From Trematomus loennbergii (Eukaryota > Chordata > Actinopteri > Perciformes > Nototheniidae), in the NCBI GenBank assembly GCA_012861695.1, contig JAAOOA010000026.1, positions 23,554,080 to 23,618,079 of the forward strand: a stretch of DNA of 64,000 nucleotides, in the 5' to 3' direction. The notes beneath the pieces are model-generated. The model was not told where the DNA came from and did not search any database. It was given only the letters and a program-made list of their open reading frames with translations. This document shows, piece by piece, positions 53,462-64,000 of this stretch (position 1 is its first letter; every line of letters begins with the position of its first letter). The position numbers and the translations under genes were made by a program.

Positions 53462-55265
53462 CAGATAGTGGTCTGCAGGAGGTTTTAGATGAACATAGGC
53501 TCAGTCTGAGGAGGAGATGTGAACGTGTGACTGAAGGAACTGATCAAAGTGAAACCCTCCTCAACAGGATCTTCACTGAGCTCTACATCACACAAGGCCT
53601 GAGTGAAGAGGTTAATACCCAACATGAGGTGAGGCAGCTGGAGACAGCTTCCAAGAAAGAGACCCTCCATGACACTCCAATCAAGTGCCAGGACATCTTT
53701 AAAGCCTACCTGACCAACAGACTCTCATCAGAGCGGTCCTGACCAACGGAGTCGCTGGAGTTGGAAAAACCTTCTCAGTGCAGAAGTTCACTCTGGACTG
53801 GGCCGAGGGTTTGGAAACCAAGATGTCAGTCTGGTGATCCCGCTCTCCTTCAGGGAGCTGAACCTGATCAAAGGTGAGCAGTACAGTCTTCTCAGGCTGC
53901 TCCATGTTTTCCATCCAACCTTACAGAAGGTCACAGCAGAGCAGCTGGCTGTCTGCAAAGTGCTGCTCATCTTTGACGGCCTGGATGAAAGCAGACTTTC
54001 TCTGGACTTCAGAAACAATGAGGTTGTGTCTGATGTCTCAAGTCCTCAGTCAACGTGCTGCTGACAAACCTCATCAGGGGGAAGCTGCTTCCCTCGGCTC
54101 GTCTGGATAACTTCCAGACCTGCAGCGGCCAATCAGATCCCTCCTGAGTGTGTGGACAGGGTAACAGAAGTACGAGGCTTCACTGACGCCCAGAAGGAGG
54201 AGTACTTCAGGAGGAGATCGAGTGATGAAGACCTGTCCAGCAGAATCATCTCTCACATCAAGAGCTCCAGGAGCCTCCACATCATGTGTCTGATCCCAGT
54301 CTTCTGCTGGATCACTGCTGCAGTTCTGGACCACATGTTGACTACAGACCAGAGAGGAGAGCTGCCCCAGACCCTCACTGACATGTACTCACACTTCCTG
54401 CTGGTCCAGACCAAGAGGAAGAAGCAGAAGTATGAAGAGGGACATGAGACGAGTCCACAGCAGCTGACGGAGGCTGACAGGGAGGTTCTTCTGAAGCTGG
54501 GGAGGCTGGCGTTTGAACATCTGGAGAAAGGAGACATCATGTTCTACCAAGAAGACCTGCAGCGCTGTGGTCTTGATGTCACCGAGGCCTTGGTGCACTC
54601 AGGAGTTTGTACAGAGATCTTCAAAAGAGAGAGAGTGATCTTCCAGAAAACAGTCTACTGCTTTGTTCATCTGAGCATTCAGGAGTTTCTGGCTGCAGTC
54701 TACATGTTCCACTGTTACACCAACAGGAACACAAAGGTACTGAAGGACTTCCTGAGAAAGACTGGCCCTATAAGAACAGTAAAAACAGTGATCAGGATTA
54801 CCCATCCCTGATGTCTTCCTAAAGGGAGCCATGGAGAAATCCCTCAGAAGTAGAAATGGCCACCTGGACCTGTTTGTCCGCTTTCTCCACGGCCTCTCTC
54901 TGGAGTCCAACCAGAGACTGTTAGGAGGCCTGCTGGGTCGCACAGACAACAGACCAGAAACCATCCAGAGAGCCATCAGCAACCTGAAGGAGATGAGAAG
55001 TGATGAAATCTCTCCTGACAGGAGCATCAACATCTTCCACTGTCTGACAGAGATGAAGGACCACTCAGTACATCAGGAGATCACAGAGTTCCTGAAGTCA
55101 GAGAACAGATCAGAGAAGGAACTCTCTGAGATCCACTGCTCTGCTCTGGCCTACATGCTGCAGATGTCAGAGGAGGTTCTGGATGAGTTGGACCTGAGAA
55201 GTACAACACATCAGATGAGGGGAAACGGAGACTGATTCCAGCTGTGAGGAACTGCAGGAAGCCAA
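53462..55265 (+). CDS. NLR copy B, FISNA-NACHT exon (frameshifted)
   Basis: Same domain order as copy A: FISNA, Walker A ([10 protein letters not shown]), [17 protein letters not shown] region, [17 protein letters not shown] is missing near 53707 ('aaagcctacctg') relative to copy A, before Walker A. The loss after LDWAEGLE (about 53814) is shared with A. Others: 'gatgtctcaagtcc' near 54040, two bases in 'ggctcgtctgg' near 54100, one G near 54810, one base near 55197. The longest open stretch is 54152-54811. [15 protein letters not shown] (about 54840) is intact here but broken in A. Confidence 0.75.
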
Positions 55266-56055
55266 GTAAGTCCAGATGTGATTAACTTTATAAACTAATG
55301 TGGATCAGAAGTTTAATTATTCAAATAAACACTATAACATTTCTGCTGTTTAAATACTGAGAGCAAAATAAACCAACACTGTTCTTCTATTTATTTATAA
55401 TAATAGTTAAACTGAAGCGTTTCTCTCTTCATATTGAGTGATGGAGGCGACATGTCAAACACATGAAGGACTCTAGAGGTTCTCAGCATGTGATCACACC
55501 ACACAGCAGGACTTACAGTTATCAGTTATTATTACTTTCTAGTAGTTTCTTTATCATTAAACACACACACGTTTTTATCACAATGTTTAGAGTTTAAAAT
55601 CAGATCTATATCATATCCCACCAATACCAGAGTTATGTCTTAATGCTCATATAGTGAGAACATCTGATGGTATTCAGTTTAAAATATTGAAACTTTATTG
55701 ATTTGTTAATTGTGTTTGTGTGCACAATACATTTCCAGATGCTCAGAGAAACCAAAACATCCATCATTCACATCTAAATATTAATTAACATTTAAATATG
55801 TACAGTACATCTCTAATATTGTCAAGTGATTTATTTAATTTCTGTTTCTATGGTAACAGTCAGTGACAGCAGGAGCACAGACATGTGATCAGATCACACT
55901 GACAACACATTACACTCTATTATCATATTATTATATATAAAATGGACTAACAGCAAATCTCAATCAGAACATGTCAAATATGTTTTTCATCAAATGCTTG
56001 AGGTCATTATGTTTCCTCTTTTTTAACACATGTTGTAATATATGTGTTATTATAG

Positions 56056-56228
56056 ACTTACTGGCTGTGGACTCTCAGAGACTCACTGTGAAGTCGTGGC
56101 CTCAGCTCTGAAGTCTGATCCCTCCCATCTGAGAGATCTGGACCTGAGTTCAACAATCTGAAGGATTCAGGAGTGGAGCTGCTGAGTTCTGGACTAAAGA
56201 GTCCAAACTGCAGACTGGAGGCTCTCAG
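56056..56228 (+). CDS. NLR copy B, LRR exon 1 (one base short)
   Basis: 173 bp instead of 174: 'gacctgagttcaacaatctg' replaces 'aacctgagtggcaacaagct' of copy A. Otherwise the same LRR unit with normal borders. Confidence 0.7.
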
Positions 56229-56568
56229 GTCAGTTCACTGACTGAACTTCATCTGTTTGTGTTTATCATTTTCTGAATTTGAAAAAATACATTAAAGTTT
56301 TTTTTCCACTTTTGCTAAAGACTGAATATTGATCAGATAACAAAGAGAAGGTGAATGTGTGAGGGAGAGTGTTTGAGCTTCCACAGACTCACTCTGTGCT
56401 CCATGAGTCAGTGGAGATGCTGTCAGTACTGATGAGCTGTGAGGGAGATGAAGGAGTTGTTAAACATCTGATCAAAGTTAAAGTTCCAGATTATCAATGG
56501 ATTGTTTCTACATCATCTCTGACATTAAAGGTCTCCTATCATGCAAAAGTCACTTTCTGATGTCTTTC

Positions 56569-57316
56569 TAGGGATGCTCCGATCGCCAATTTTGGGGCCG
56601 ATCGCCGATCCGATCGAGTGGGCGGGGCCTAAATGAAGATTTAAACATCACTTTAAATCTTCCATTTAAAGTGATGTTTAAAACTCAGTTAATGGGGCTC
56701 ATTCACTGGAGCTTCCACAAACAACAATCAACTTAATTATTACATTCAAATTCTGTATATTATTCAAGTTTACATTCACTTTGGATAATACCACGGGAGA
56801 AATTAGCGGAAGCGCTCTCTTTTCCTCTCTCTCCCTCTCTCTCTCCCCCTCTTTCCCCCTCTCTCTCCCTCTCTCTCCCTCTCCTGACAGCCCGTCAGTA
56901 TCGTCTCATGCAGCTCGCTGATCCAGTAATGTGTGAGGCTGACAGTGAAGAATAAACATATTTATAACTAGTTTAGCTTGTTCCAGAGGTAGATAAAATA
57001 GCTAAGTGTGTTAGGTCTAACTCTTGTGTATTGCTCTGCTCACCGGTCCGTCACAGCGGGTGGAGCTGCAGGATTTCTGCTTCACACACACGTTGCATAC
57101 CGCTATTTTACTGTCTTTTTCGGACACCTTAAAATAATGCCAGACCGGTGAAGCCATTTTGGCGAGCTTGTTTTGCCGCGTACAGAGAAAAGTGTCATGT
57201 ATTTTACGTCATGCGATCGGCCCTCGCGATCGGCATGTTTAGAGAGCACTGATCGATCGGCAGAGAGTGAGTATCGGCAGATCTCGATTGGTGACCGATT
57301 CATTGGAGCATCCCTA
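56569..57316. mobile_element. hAT MITE 'tagggatgctccgatc' (copy B only)
   Basis: Ends tagggatgctcc and ggagcatcccta. The target in A is 'tgatgtcttttctaca'; the flanks 'gtctttc' and 'gtcttttc' fit an 8-bp duplication with one base lost on the left. The interior has a CT-rich microsatellite (56818-56882) and 'cgatcgg' motifs near both ends. Noncoding. Confidence 0.82.
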
Positions 57317-57682
57317 GTCTTTTCTACATCACCATGTGTCCCCGGTGTGTCCCTATGTGTCCCTATGTGTCCCCGGTGTCAGGAGACTCACAAAGTGTCA
57401 GGAAACAAAACCCTCTCTCTTTTCCTCCGTACCCACATCTCTAAAAACGGGGGAACAACGGAGCTGATCCAGATTTGCTGCGTCATTACGGCATTACTAA
57501 CTTGTGGGCGGGCTTTACACCAACGGGCCAATCAGAAACGTTGCTGTCAGAAACAATGAGACGTGTTCTGGAAGTAATATGGTCTGTGTTTACATTAGCA
57601 TGCTAACACTCAGAGCTAACCTGTACTGGAGAGAGCATGTGTGAAGAAGCAGGAAATAAGAAGGAACTCACCTCGTGGTAAA

Positions 57683-58396
57683 ATAAGACTATTGGCCAAA
57701 ACCAAGTCGTATTTATCTTTTAAAGACTTAGAAAGGGTTATTAACGCCTTTGTAACCTCGAGACTGGACTATTGTAACGCTCTGTATGTGGGTATGGACC
57801 AGGCCTCAATCAAACGCTTACAGCTAGTCCAAAACGCTGCTGCACGTTTGCTGACTGGCCACAAAAAGCACGACCACATCACCCCTATTCTGGCCTCACT
57901 ACACTGGCTTCCAGTTCGGTTCAGAATTGATTTTAAAATCCTTTTATTTGTTTTTAAAGCACTAAATGGGCTGGCTCCGGCCTATATAGCTGAACTGCTC
58001 CAGCGCTACACCCCAGCCAGAGCTTTAAGGTCTGCTGACCAGCTGCTGCTGGTAGTGCCCAAGACCAGGCTAAAAACCCGAGGGCACCAAGCCTTCGCAG
58101 CAGCTGGCCCCAGGCTCTGGAACACTCTGCCCCTCCATGTGAGGTCGGCCCAGACCCTAGGGGTTTTTAAATCAAAACTAAAAACACACTTCTTCTCTCT
58201 GGCTTTCTAGTTAGAGCGGAGCACGACTCCTGACTCCGTGTGTTTTATTTTTATTTTGTTTTTAAGATATATCTGTTGTAATTTATTGTCGTTTATTGTG
58301 ATTTGTAGTAATGTGTTTTTATTACATGTACAGCACTTTGGCTAAAAATCGCTTTTAAATGTGCTATATAAATAAAACCTGATTTGATTTGATTTG
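57683..58396 (+). mobile_element. 5'-truncated LINE with RT C-terminus (copy B only)
   Basis: Encodes SRLDYCNALYVGMDQAS, LQLVQNAAARLLTG, ITPILASLHWLPVRFRIDFK, GPRLWNTLPLHVR and FKSKLKTHFFSLAF, then stop at 58208-58210. The tail ends 'ctatataaataaaacctg' with (GATTT)n. Copy A has the uninterrupted 'ggtaaacctgagagag'. It is a different LINE family from the one at 29050-30097. Confidence 0.85.
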
Positions 58397-58831
58397 AAAC
58401 CTGAGAGAGAGAAAGAGTTTGAGCTCCATACTGTTTCAGAGATAATCCTTGATGTGGTTTGGAACATGATATGGAGTTTAATCAGGCAGCATTTAGCTGA
58501 GTTTCTGCTGGTAGAATTCTGATCAGGCATTAGCTCCACCTCCTTTTCTTTTTTTTCAAGCTAAGGACCCAAACCTGCTCTTCTCTAACAGCTGGAACAG
58601 AGGGATGTGTGGGATTTCTAAAATGCATGATCTGTTTGGTATTTTGAGCAAAACACATCATAGACATGTTTTTATATATTTGTGTATATCTGAGACCCAT
58701 AATATATGGCTAAAGATAGCATGATAGGAGACCTTTAAAACCATGTTTAACTCTGAACAGATTATTAAACCTGGAGTTATTTCAAACAGGAACTTTGTTT
58801 TCTAAAGTTACATCATGTTTTCTTTATTCAG

Positions 58832-59002
58832 ACTGAGTCACTGCTGGTTGTCAGAGATCAGCTGTTCTGCTCTGATCTCAGCTCTGAAGTCCAACATCCA
58901 TCTGAGAGATCTGAACCTGAGTGGCAACGCTCTGAAGGATTCAGGAGTGAAGCTGCTGAGAGGTCTTCTGGAGAGTCCAGACTGCAGACTGCAGACTCTC
59001 AC
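58832..59002 (+). CDS. NLR copy B, LRR exon 2
   Basis: 171 bp, open: [51 protein letters not shown]. Phase 2 on both sides. Confidence 0.82.
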
Positions 59003-59395
59003 GTCAGTTCACTGACTCTCTGTTACTGCTGGAGATCTCATGTTTCATTAGTTATTCAACCTGATTCTTCTACATAATTAACTTACATCTATAAAGTTGT
59101 AAATGTTCTTTTATTCATACTTTCATTTTTAGCAACTAAAGTAAGAAATGCAGAGATAAATGTTGACTGATTCTTAAAGGAACTGTAATAGATGTTAGTT
59201 GTGAAAATTAAATCTATCTCTTTAATATTTAGTAAACAATAACGTCTGAATAAAGTTCATCTGAAGTAATATTAGTTTTACAGGATAAAGTTGACTTTCT
59301 GAAGAAGACATGTTTTTGTTCCCATTCATTTCAATGTTGAGTAACACATCTGATTATAAACAGATTTGTATGCTCATCATGTTTTCTTTATTCAG

Positions 59396-59566
59396 ACTGA
59401 GTCGCTGCAGTTTGTCAGAGATCAGCTGTTCTGCTCTGATCTCAGCTCTGAAGTCCAACATCCATCTGAGAGATCTGGACCTGGGTAACAACGCTCTGAA
59501 GGATTCAGGAGTGAAGCTGCTGAGAGATCTTCTGGAGAATCCAGACTGCAGACTGGAGACTCTCAG
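59396..59566 (+). CDS. NLR copy B, LRR exon 3
   Basis: 171 bp, open: [50 protein letters not shown]. The surrounding introns repeat almost exactly between the LRR exons (unit about 563 bp), showing recent tandem exon duplication. Confidence 0.82.
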
Positions 59567-59958
59567 GTCAGTTCACTGACTCTCTGTTACTGCTGGAGAT
59601 CTCATGTTTCATTAGTTATTCAACCTGATTCTTCTACATAATTAACTTACATCCATTAAGTTGTAAATGTTCTTTTATTCCTACTTTCATTTGTAGCTAC
59701 TAAAGTAAGAACTGCAGAGATAAATGTTGACTGATTCTTAAAGGAACTGTAATAGATGTTAGTTGTGAAGAGTAAATCTATGTTTTAATATTTAGTAAAC
59801 AATAACGTCTGAATAAAGTTCATCTGAAGTAATATTAGTTTTACAGGATAAAGTTGACTTTCTGAAGAAGACATGTTTTTGTTCCAATTCATTTCAATGT
59901 TGAGGAACACATCTGATTATAAACAGATTTGTATCCTCATCATGTTTTCTTTATTCAG

Positions 59959-60126
59959 ACTGAGTGGCTGCAGGTTGTCAGAGATCAGCTGTTCTGCTCT
60001 GGCCTCAGCTCTGAAGTCCAACATCCATCTGAGAGATCTGAACCTGTGGCTCAACGATCTGCAAGATTCAGAGAAGCTGCTGAGAGATCTTCTGGGGAGT
60101 CCAGACTGCAGACTGGAGACTCTCTG
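59959..60126 (+). CDS. NLR copy B, LRR exon 4
   Basis: 168 bp, open: [49 protein letters not shown]. One codon shorter than exon 3 (DSEKLL for DSGVKLL). Donor gtcagt. Confidence 0.8.
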
Positions 60127-60374
60127 GTCAGTAAGGGGTCTCTGCTGGTTCAGCAGTATTGTATGAACCACAGGGAGGTGTTTCTCTCACTGGGGAAACA
60201 GATCAGTGATGTTACCCACTGACTGCAGGCTCTTTCATTCTTCCATCAACTCTAGAAGGCCAGCTGAACATGCAAAGCCACACTTTAGTAATCAACTCTC
60301 TAACAGACATATGGGGTTTTACAGAAGAGTGGGAAAGGTAGTCTGTTCTTATGGGATGTTTTTAGTTTCTAGCC

Positions 60375-60914
60375 CAGGGGTGTCCAAACTGCGGCCCGGG
60401 GGCCAAATGCGGCCCTCAGCAAATTCTGAAAGTATAATGGAATATGGCCCACAAAGGAAACTTCTGCTTGTCTTATATTGTACTTCTTAAATATATATGT
60501 ACACATATATTACACAGTAGTATTCATGTGTTAATAATCCCACCTTTAAAATAAATTCAGTCAATTAAAGCTGAAAACATTTTCTAACAAATCTAACTTG
60601 ATAAGAAAAAAGCCCAATAACTTATTTTTATAACAAGTGTGAAATAAACCCTTCATATTTCCTGTAATTATAATCAATCTGAAGCTCCTGCTTAAAGGAA
60701 TGAGCTGCTAACAGAATAAAGTAAACCCTCTGGAGAGCTGAGAGATGTTTTGTTTCTTAAAGCATCCTCAAGTAACAAGCATCCTTTACCTTCATTTGAT
60801 TGAGTTTCCTGACTTATAACTGAACTTATGAGGCAACATACCTCTAGAGAGCGGCCCAGACCTTTATATATTTTTCTGTATGTGGCCCTCGGTGAAAAAA
60901 GTTTGGACCCCCTG
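60375..60914. mobile_element. hAT-type MITE 'caggggtgtccaaactgcgg' (copy B)
   Basis: Same insertion as 31342-31874, flanked by TTCTAGCC and TTCTAGAC. It is therefore older than the duplication. Confidence 0.8.
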
Positions 60915-61016
60915 TTCTAGACCAATGAGTGGTTACTTCCTGTCATGCAGCTGAGAGCTGTGGCAGGCAGTCGTAGTGTTTGCAGAGAAGATATGATGGG
61001 ATGTAAAGCATGAGAT

Positions 61017-62119
61017 CAGAGGCCTGTACTACGAAGCTGGATTTTCCTAACCTGGATATGTTTGAGTTAGCTGGTTGGCCCAATCCAAAACATACGCGCT
61101 CTGGCTAAACTGTACTACGACGCTGGTTATCAAGTGGATCGCTCAAGCCGCCGTGTCCTATCTAGTTAGGTGCGCGTTCACATAAAAGGGTGGTATTTGG
61201 AGCATTCGACCAATCTCAAACACGGACAAGCGTACTAACAGCGCAGCGTCATACTTCCTGAATGAAAAGTGAACTTTAATTTTAGTCAAATATGAAGAAG
61301 TTAACTTTAAACATCCATGACTTAAACACTTTATCCAGGATAAAAGCCACATCGTTGCACCTGCAAGGTGAATACAGCTGGTAAAAGAAAAAGCGTTTGA
61401 ATGCGTACATTAACAGGTTTATGAAATCACTGCCCCGTCCAAGACACGAGTGGATCTGACTTTAATTAGGAGAATTTGACTCTAGTGTTTCGTCAACTTA
61501 ATGTGTTGCTTAAAATAATACTTCTGCATACAGTATGTGACACTGTGAGTGTTGCACGGCCAGATATGGCTCAAGAAGCTGACTCAAATAAGGAAATATA
61601 TGATACATTATGATGTGATATGATATGAATGATAATGGGACACATCGACGTCTGCACTCACAGTGCCGCGGACTGTACTTAATGTTACTTTGATCCGGTT
61701 ACTTATGTTGTGGCAGATATTTAAGTAAGCTTTCTTAACGCTAATGTTATAATAGTCAGATTGCTCTGAAGATGGGAGGGGATATTCTATTAATTTTCAC
61801 GTTCACACAGTCAGTTGATTTTTGCCGGCCGTCTTTCCTGCAACGGCAGTTTTTCTGTATTTCCTCTATCCTGTAATATGACTTGATAGCTTTAAACTCC
61901 GCACACGGAGCTCTGATTGGTCAGCAGGCGGTGCTTTCACTGAGTTGATCTCTTAGCCTGCCACCTAACCTCCTCCCGAGGAGGTTAGCCGCTCAACATA
62001 AGTTACCATGGAGATCTAGCCCGCTAAAAAGAGAACCAGCGTCGTAGGACCGGAAAGCCCGAGTTTTCCCTGAAGTTAGCCGGCTAAGTGAAAATCCGGC
62101 TTCGTAGTACAGGCCTCTG
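61017..62119. mobile_element. 1.1-kb TIR element 'cagaggcctgtactacgaag', first copy (B only)
   Basis: Ends cagaggcctgtactacgaag and its complement; inner motifs such as 'ggattttcctaacctgga' are mirrored as 'ttagccggctaagtgaaaat'. No transposase. Copy A has the uninterrupted 'gagatcaggactctgaag' at about 31973. No clear target duplication. Confidence 0.78.
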
Positions 62120-62289
62120 ATGATGACATGGCTTTTATTTGTTGTTGTTCCAGCGTTAACCTTACATCTGTCTACAGCGACACCCCTGTTCTAGACCAAT
62201 GAGTGGTTACTTCCTGTCATGCAGCTGAGAGCTGTGGTAGGCAGTCGTAGTGTTTGCAGAGAAGATATGATGGATGTAAAGCATGAGAT

Positions 62290-63388
62290 CAGAGGCCTGT
62301 ACTACAAAGCCGGATTTTCCTAACCTGGATAGTTTGAGTTAGCCGGTTGGCCCAATCCAAAACATACGCGCTCTGGCTAAACTGTACTACGACGCTGGTT
62401 ATCAAGTGGATCGCTCAAGCCAGCCGTGTCCCATCTAGTTAGGTGCGCGTTCACATGAAAGGGGTGGTATTTGGAGCATTCGACCAATCTCAAACACGGA
62501 CAAGCGTACTGACAGCGCAGCGTCATACTTCCTGAATGAAAAGTGAACTTTAATATTAGTCAAATATGAAGAAGTTAAACTTTAAACATCCATGACTTAA
62601 ACACTTTATCCAGGATAAAAGCCACATAGCTGCACCTGCAAGGTGAATACAGCTGGTAAAAGAAAAAGCGTTTGAATGCGTACATTAACAGCTTTATGAT
62701 ATCACTGCCCGTCCAAGACACGAGTGGATCTGACTTTAATTACATTTGACTCGAGTGTTTCGTCAACTTAATGTGTTGCTTAAAATAATACTTCTGCATA
62801 CAGTATGTGACACTGTGAGTGTTGCACGGCCAGATACGGCTCAAGAAGCTGACTCAAATAAGGAAATATATGATACATTATGATGTGATATGATATGAAT
62901 GATAATGGGACACATCGACGTCTGCACTCACAGTGCCGCGGACTGTACTTAATGTTACTCTGATCCGGTTACTTATGTTGTGGCAGATATTTAAGTAAGC
63001 TTTCTTAACGCTAATGTTATAATAGTCAGATTGCTCTGAAGATGGGAGGGGATATTCTATTAATTTTCACGTTCACACAGTGAGTTGATTTTTCCGGCCG
63101 TCTTTCCTGCAACGGCAGTTTTTCTGTATTTCCTCTATCCTGTAATATGAATTGATAGCTTTAAACTCCGCACACGGAGCTCTGATTGGTCAGCAGGCAG
63201 TGCTTTCACTGAGTTGATCTCTTAGCCTGCAACCTAACCTCCTCCCGAGGAGGTTAGCCGCTCAGCATAAGTTACCATGGAGATCTAGCCCGCTAAAAAG
63301 AGAACCAGCGTCGAAGGACCGGAAAGCCCGAGTTTTCCCTGAAGTCAGCCGGCTAAGAAAAAATCCGGCTTCGTAGTACAGGCCTCTG
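62290..63388. mobile_element. 1.1-kb TIR element, second tandem copy (B only)
   Basis: Nearly the same sequence as 61017-62119. The copies are joined by 170 bp; about 100 bp of it (62190-62289) repeats the sequence just before the first copy, so a unit of about 1.27 kb was duplicated, with about 70 bp (62120-62189) of unknown origin at the joint. Confidence 0.8.
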
Positions 63389-63467
63389 GATTCTGAAGCT
63401 GACTCAAAGAAACTAACTCTTATTTTAAACTGGATCTTAAACTGTTGGATTGTGTTCGTCTCTACAG

Positions 63468-63685
63468 GATCGGAAGAGAGACGTTCACAGCCACGATCCA
63501 GAAGACCTGTGAGTACTGAAACCATATCCTCCATTCATCAAGATAGTAAACTCTTTAATGGAGCGTGACCTCAGAGGAAAACAACACTCTTCTTTCTCTC
63601 TTCATCATTCTGGCTGTTTCTCTTTGTTTTATCATCATCATTATTCTCTCTCTCTCTCCTTCTCCTCTCAGGTGACAGGAAGTGA
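63468..63685 (+). CDS. NLR copy B, candidate last two exons
   Basis: 41-bp exon 63468-63508 (RIGRETFTATIQKT) and last exon from 63672 with TGA at 63683-63685. Splice sites and phase as in copy A. C-terminal peptide not recognised. Confidence 0.45.
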
Positions 63686-63944
63686 AGACACACAGAAAGG
63701 TGAGAGGTCGTACCGTGTGAAGTTTATTTATTGAGGTTTCAACACGTTTTTCTGGTGTTCCAGACAAATCTGTAAGCTTAGGTTTTATTTGTTCTCAGTT
63801 TTCATCACGGGGCGAGTTTGAGACGTACAGAGGAGCGTGGAGGCATTTTGGAAGATAAAGAAGAAGGCTGCAGCTGATGAGAGACTTCCTGTTGGCTCTC
63901 CTCAATATGAAATGAACAAAAACAATCAATTGTACTTAAAGCTT

Positions 63945-64000
63945 TTCTTGTTTTGGTCATGTCCTCGCCTACAAGGATACTGGACAAGCATTTTCAAACA
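63945..64000 (+). mobile_element. LINE ORF2 C-terminal fragment running off the window
   Basis: The last bases read FLFWSCPRLQGYWTSIFK, which resembles the zinc-knuckle region after the RT in L1/Tx1-type fish LINEs (FWSCP, then YW). It starts where similarity between blocks A and B stops (A 32538, B 63949). Confidence 0.55.

Larger units (their letters stand above)
56529..58734. mobile_element. TTAA-flanked MITE, copy B, with two nested insertions
   Basis: Counterpart of 27942-28664; TTAA at 56525-56528 and 58735-58738. It contains a hAT MITE (56569-57316) and a LINE (57683-58396) that copy A lacks. The (ccccggtgtgt) repeat near 57340 differs from A. Confidence 0.75.
58832..60126 (+). repeat. 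Tandem LRR exon-intron units, about 563 bp each
   Basis: Three exon-plus-intron units (starts 58832, 59396, 59959) have almost the same intron, including 'tttacaggataaagttgact' and 'cccattcatttcaatgttga'. The same array is in copy A (28762, 30373, 30929), where the first intron is lengthened by the LINE. Confidence 0.85.
48658..63685 (+). pseudogene. Fish NLR (RING-FISNA-NACHT-LRR), copy B, with frame breaks
   Basis: Exons: 48658-48795 (ATG at 48668), 51790-51887, RING 53037-53272, FISNA-NACHT 53462-55265, LRR exons 56056-56228, 58832-59002, 59396-59566 and 59959-60126, a 41-bp exon 63468-63508, and a last exon from 63672 with TGA at 63683-63685. Same layout as copy A, but with one N-terminal repeat exon fewer. 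The start exon is intact (MSDLKEEEED, SLKSDRSMGFLPPGFSN). Breaks: repeat exon 2, NACHT exon near 53707, 53814, 54040, 54100, 54810 and 55197, and LRR exon 1. LRR exons 2-4 are open. No B30.2 exon. As in A, most breaks are single-base losses. Confidence 0.72.

Overview
The window is nuclear DNA of a bony fish, probably a spiny-rayed (acanthomorph) teleost. It carries GT-AG introns, an ATP8B1-type phospholipid flippase, a fish-specific NLR with RING, FISNA, NACHT and LRR exons, L2-like LINEs, a tRNA-derived SINE and many hAT-type elements. No prokaryotic gene, CRISPR array or convincing tRNA gene was seen. All comparisons were made by eye; no alignment or database search was run.

The main structure is a direct tandem repeat. 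Block A (about 909-32538) and block B (about 35244-63949) lie in the same order and orientation, about 34.3 kb apart at the left edge. Each has 14 exons for the C-terminal ~57% of ATP8B1 (A 959-8045; B 35294-42770), the ATP8B1 3'UTR, a repeat-rich spacer and a plus-strand NLR gene (A about 13087-32273; B about 48658-63685). Block A's ATP8B1 probably continues upstream of the window. Block B's copy has no upstream half: it starts next to unrelated sequence and lacks the DKTGTLT phosphorylation site and the first four membrane helices. Between the blocks (32539-35243) are LINE and hAT remnants plus a short open stretch ending in a poly(A) signal.

The copies are almost identical in exons but differ by many mobile-element insertions. 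Only in A: a 6.6-kb element with ~770-bp inverted repeats and a flanking duplication (19466-26100, itself holding two hAT elements with 8-bp duplications), TIR elements at 14156-15410 and 26915-27668, and an L2-like LINE at 29050-30097. Only in B: a 736-bp hAT MITE (44987-45722), a 2.6-kb hAT transposon with a decayed transposase (48861-51476), a hAT MITE (56569-57316), a LINE (57683-58396) and a twice-repeated 1.1-kb TIR element (61017-63388).

Both NLR copies and both ATP8B1 copies carry small coding indels, nearly all one-base deletions, and often at different places in the two copies. Either these genes are decaying, or the consensus has residual deletion errors and the tandem repeat may be two haplotypes placed in series. 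The sequence alone does not decide this, and it is the main caveat for every gene call below.
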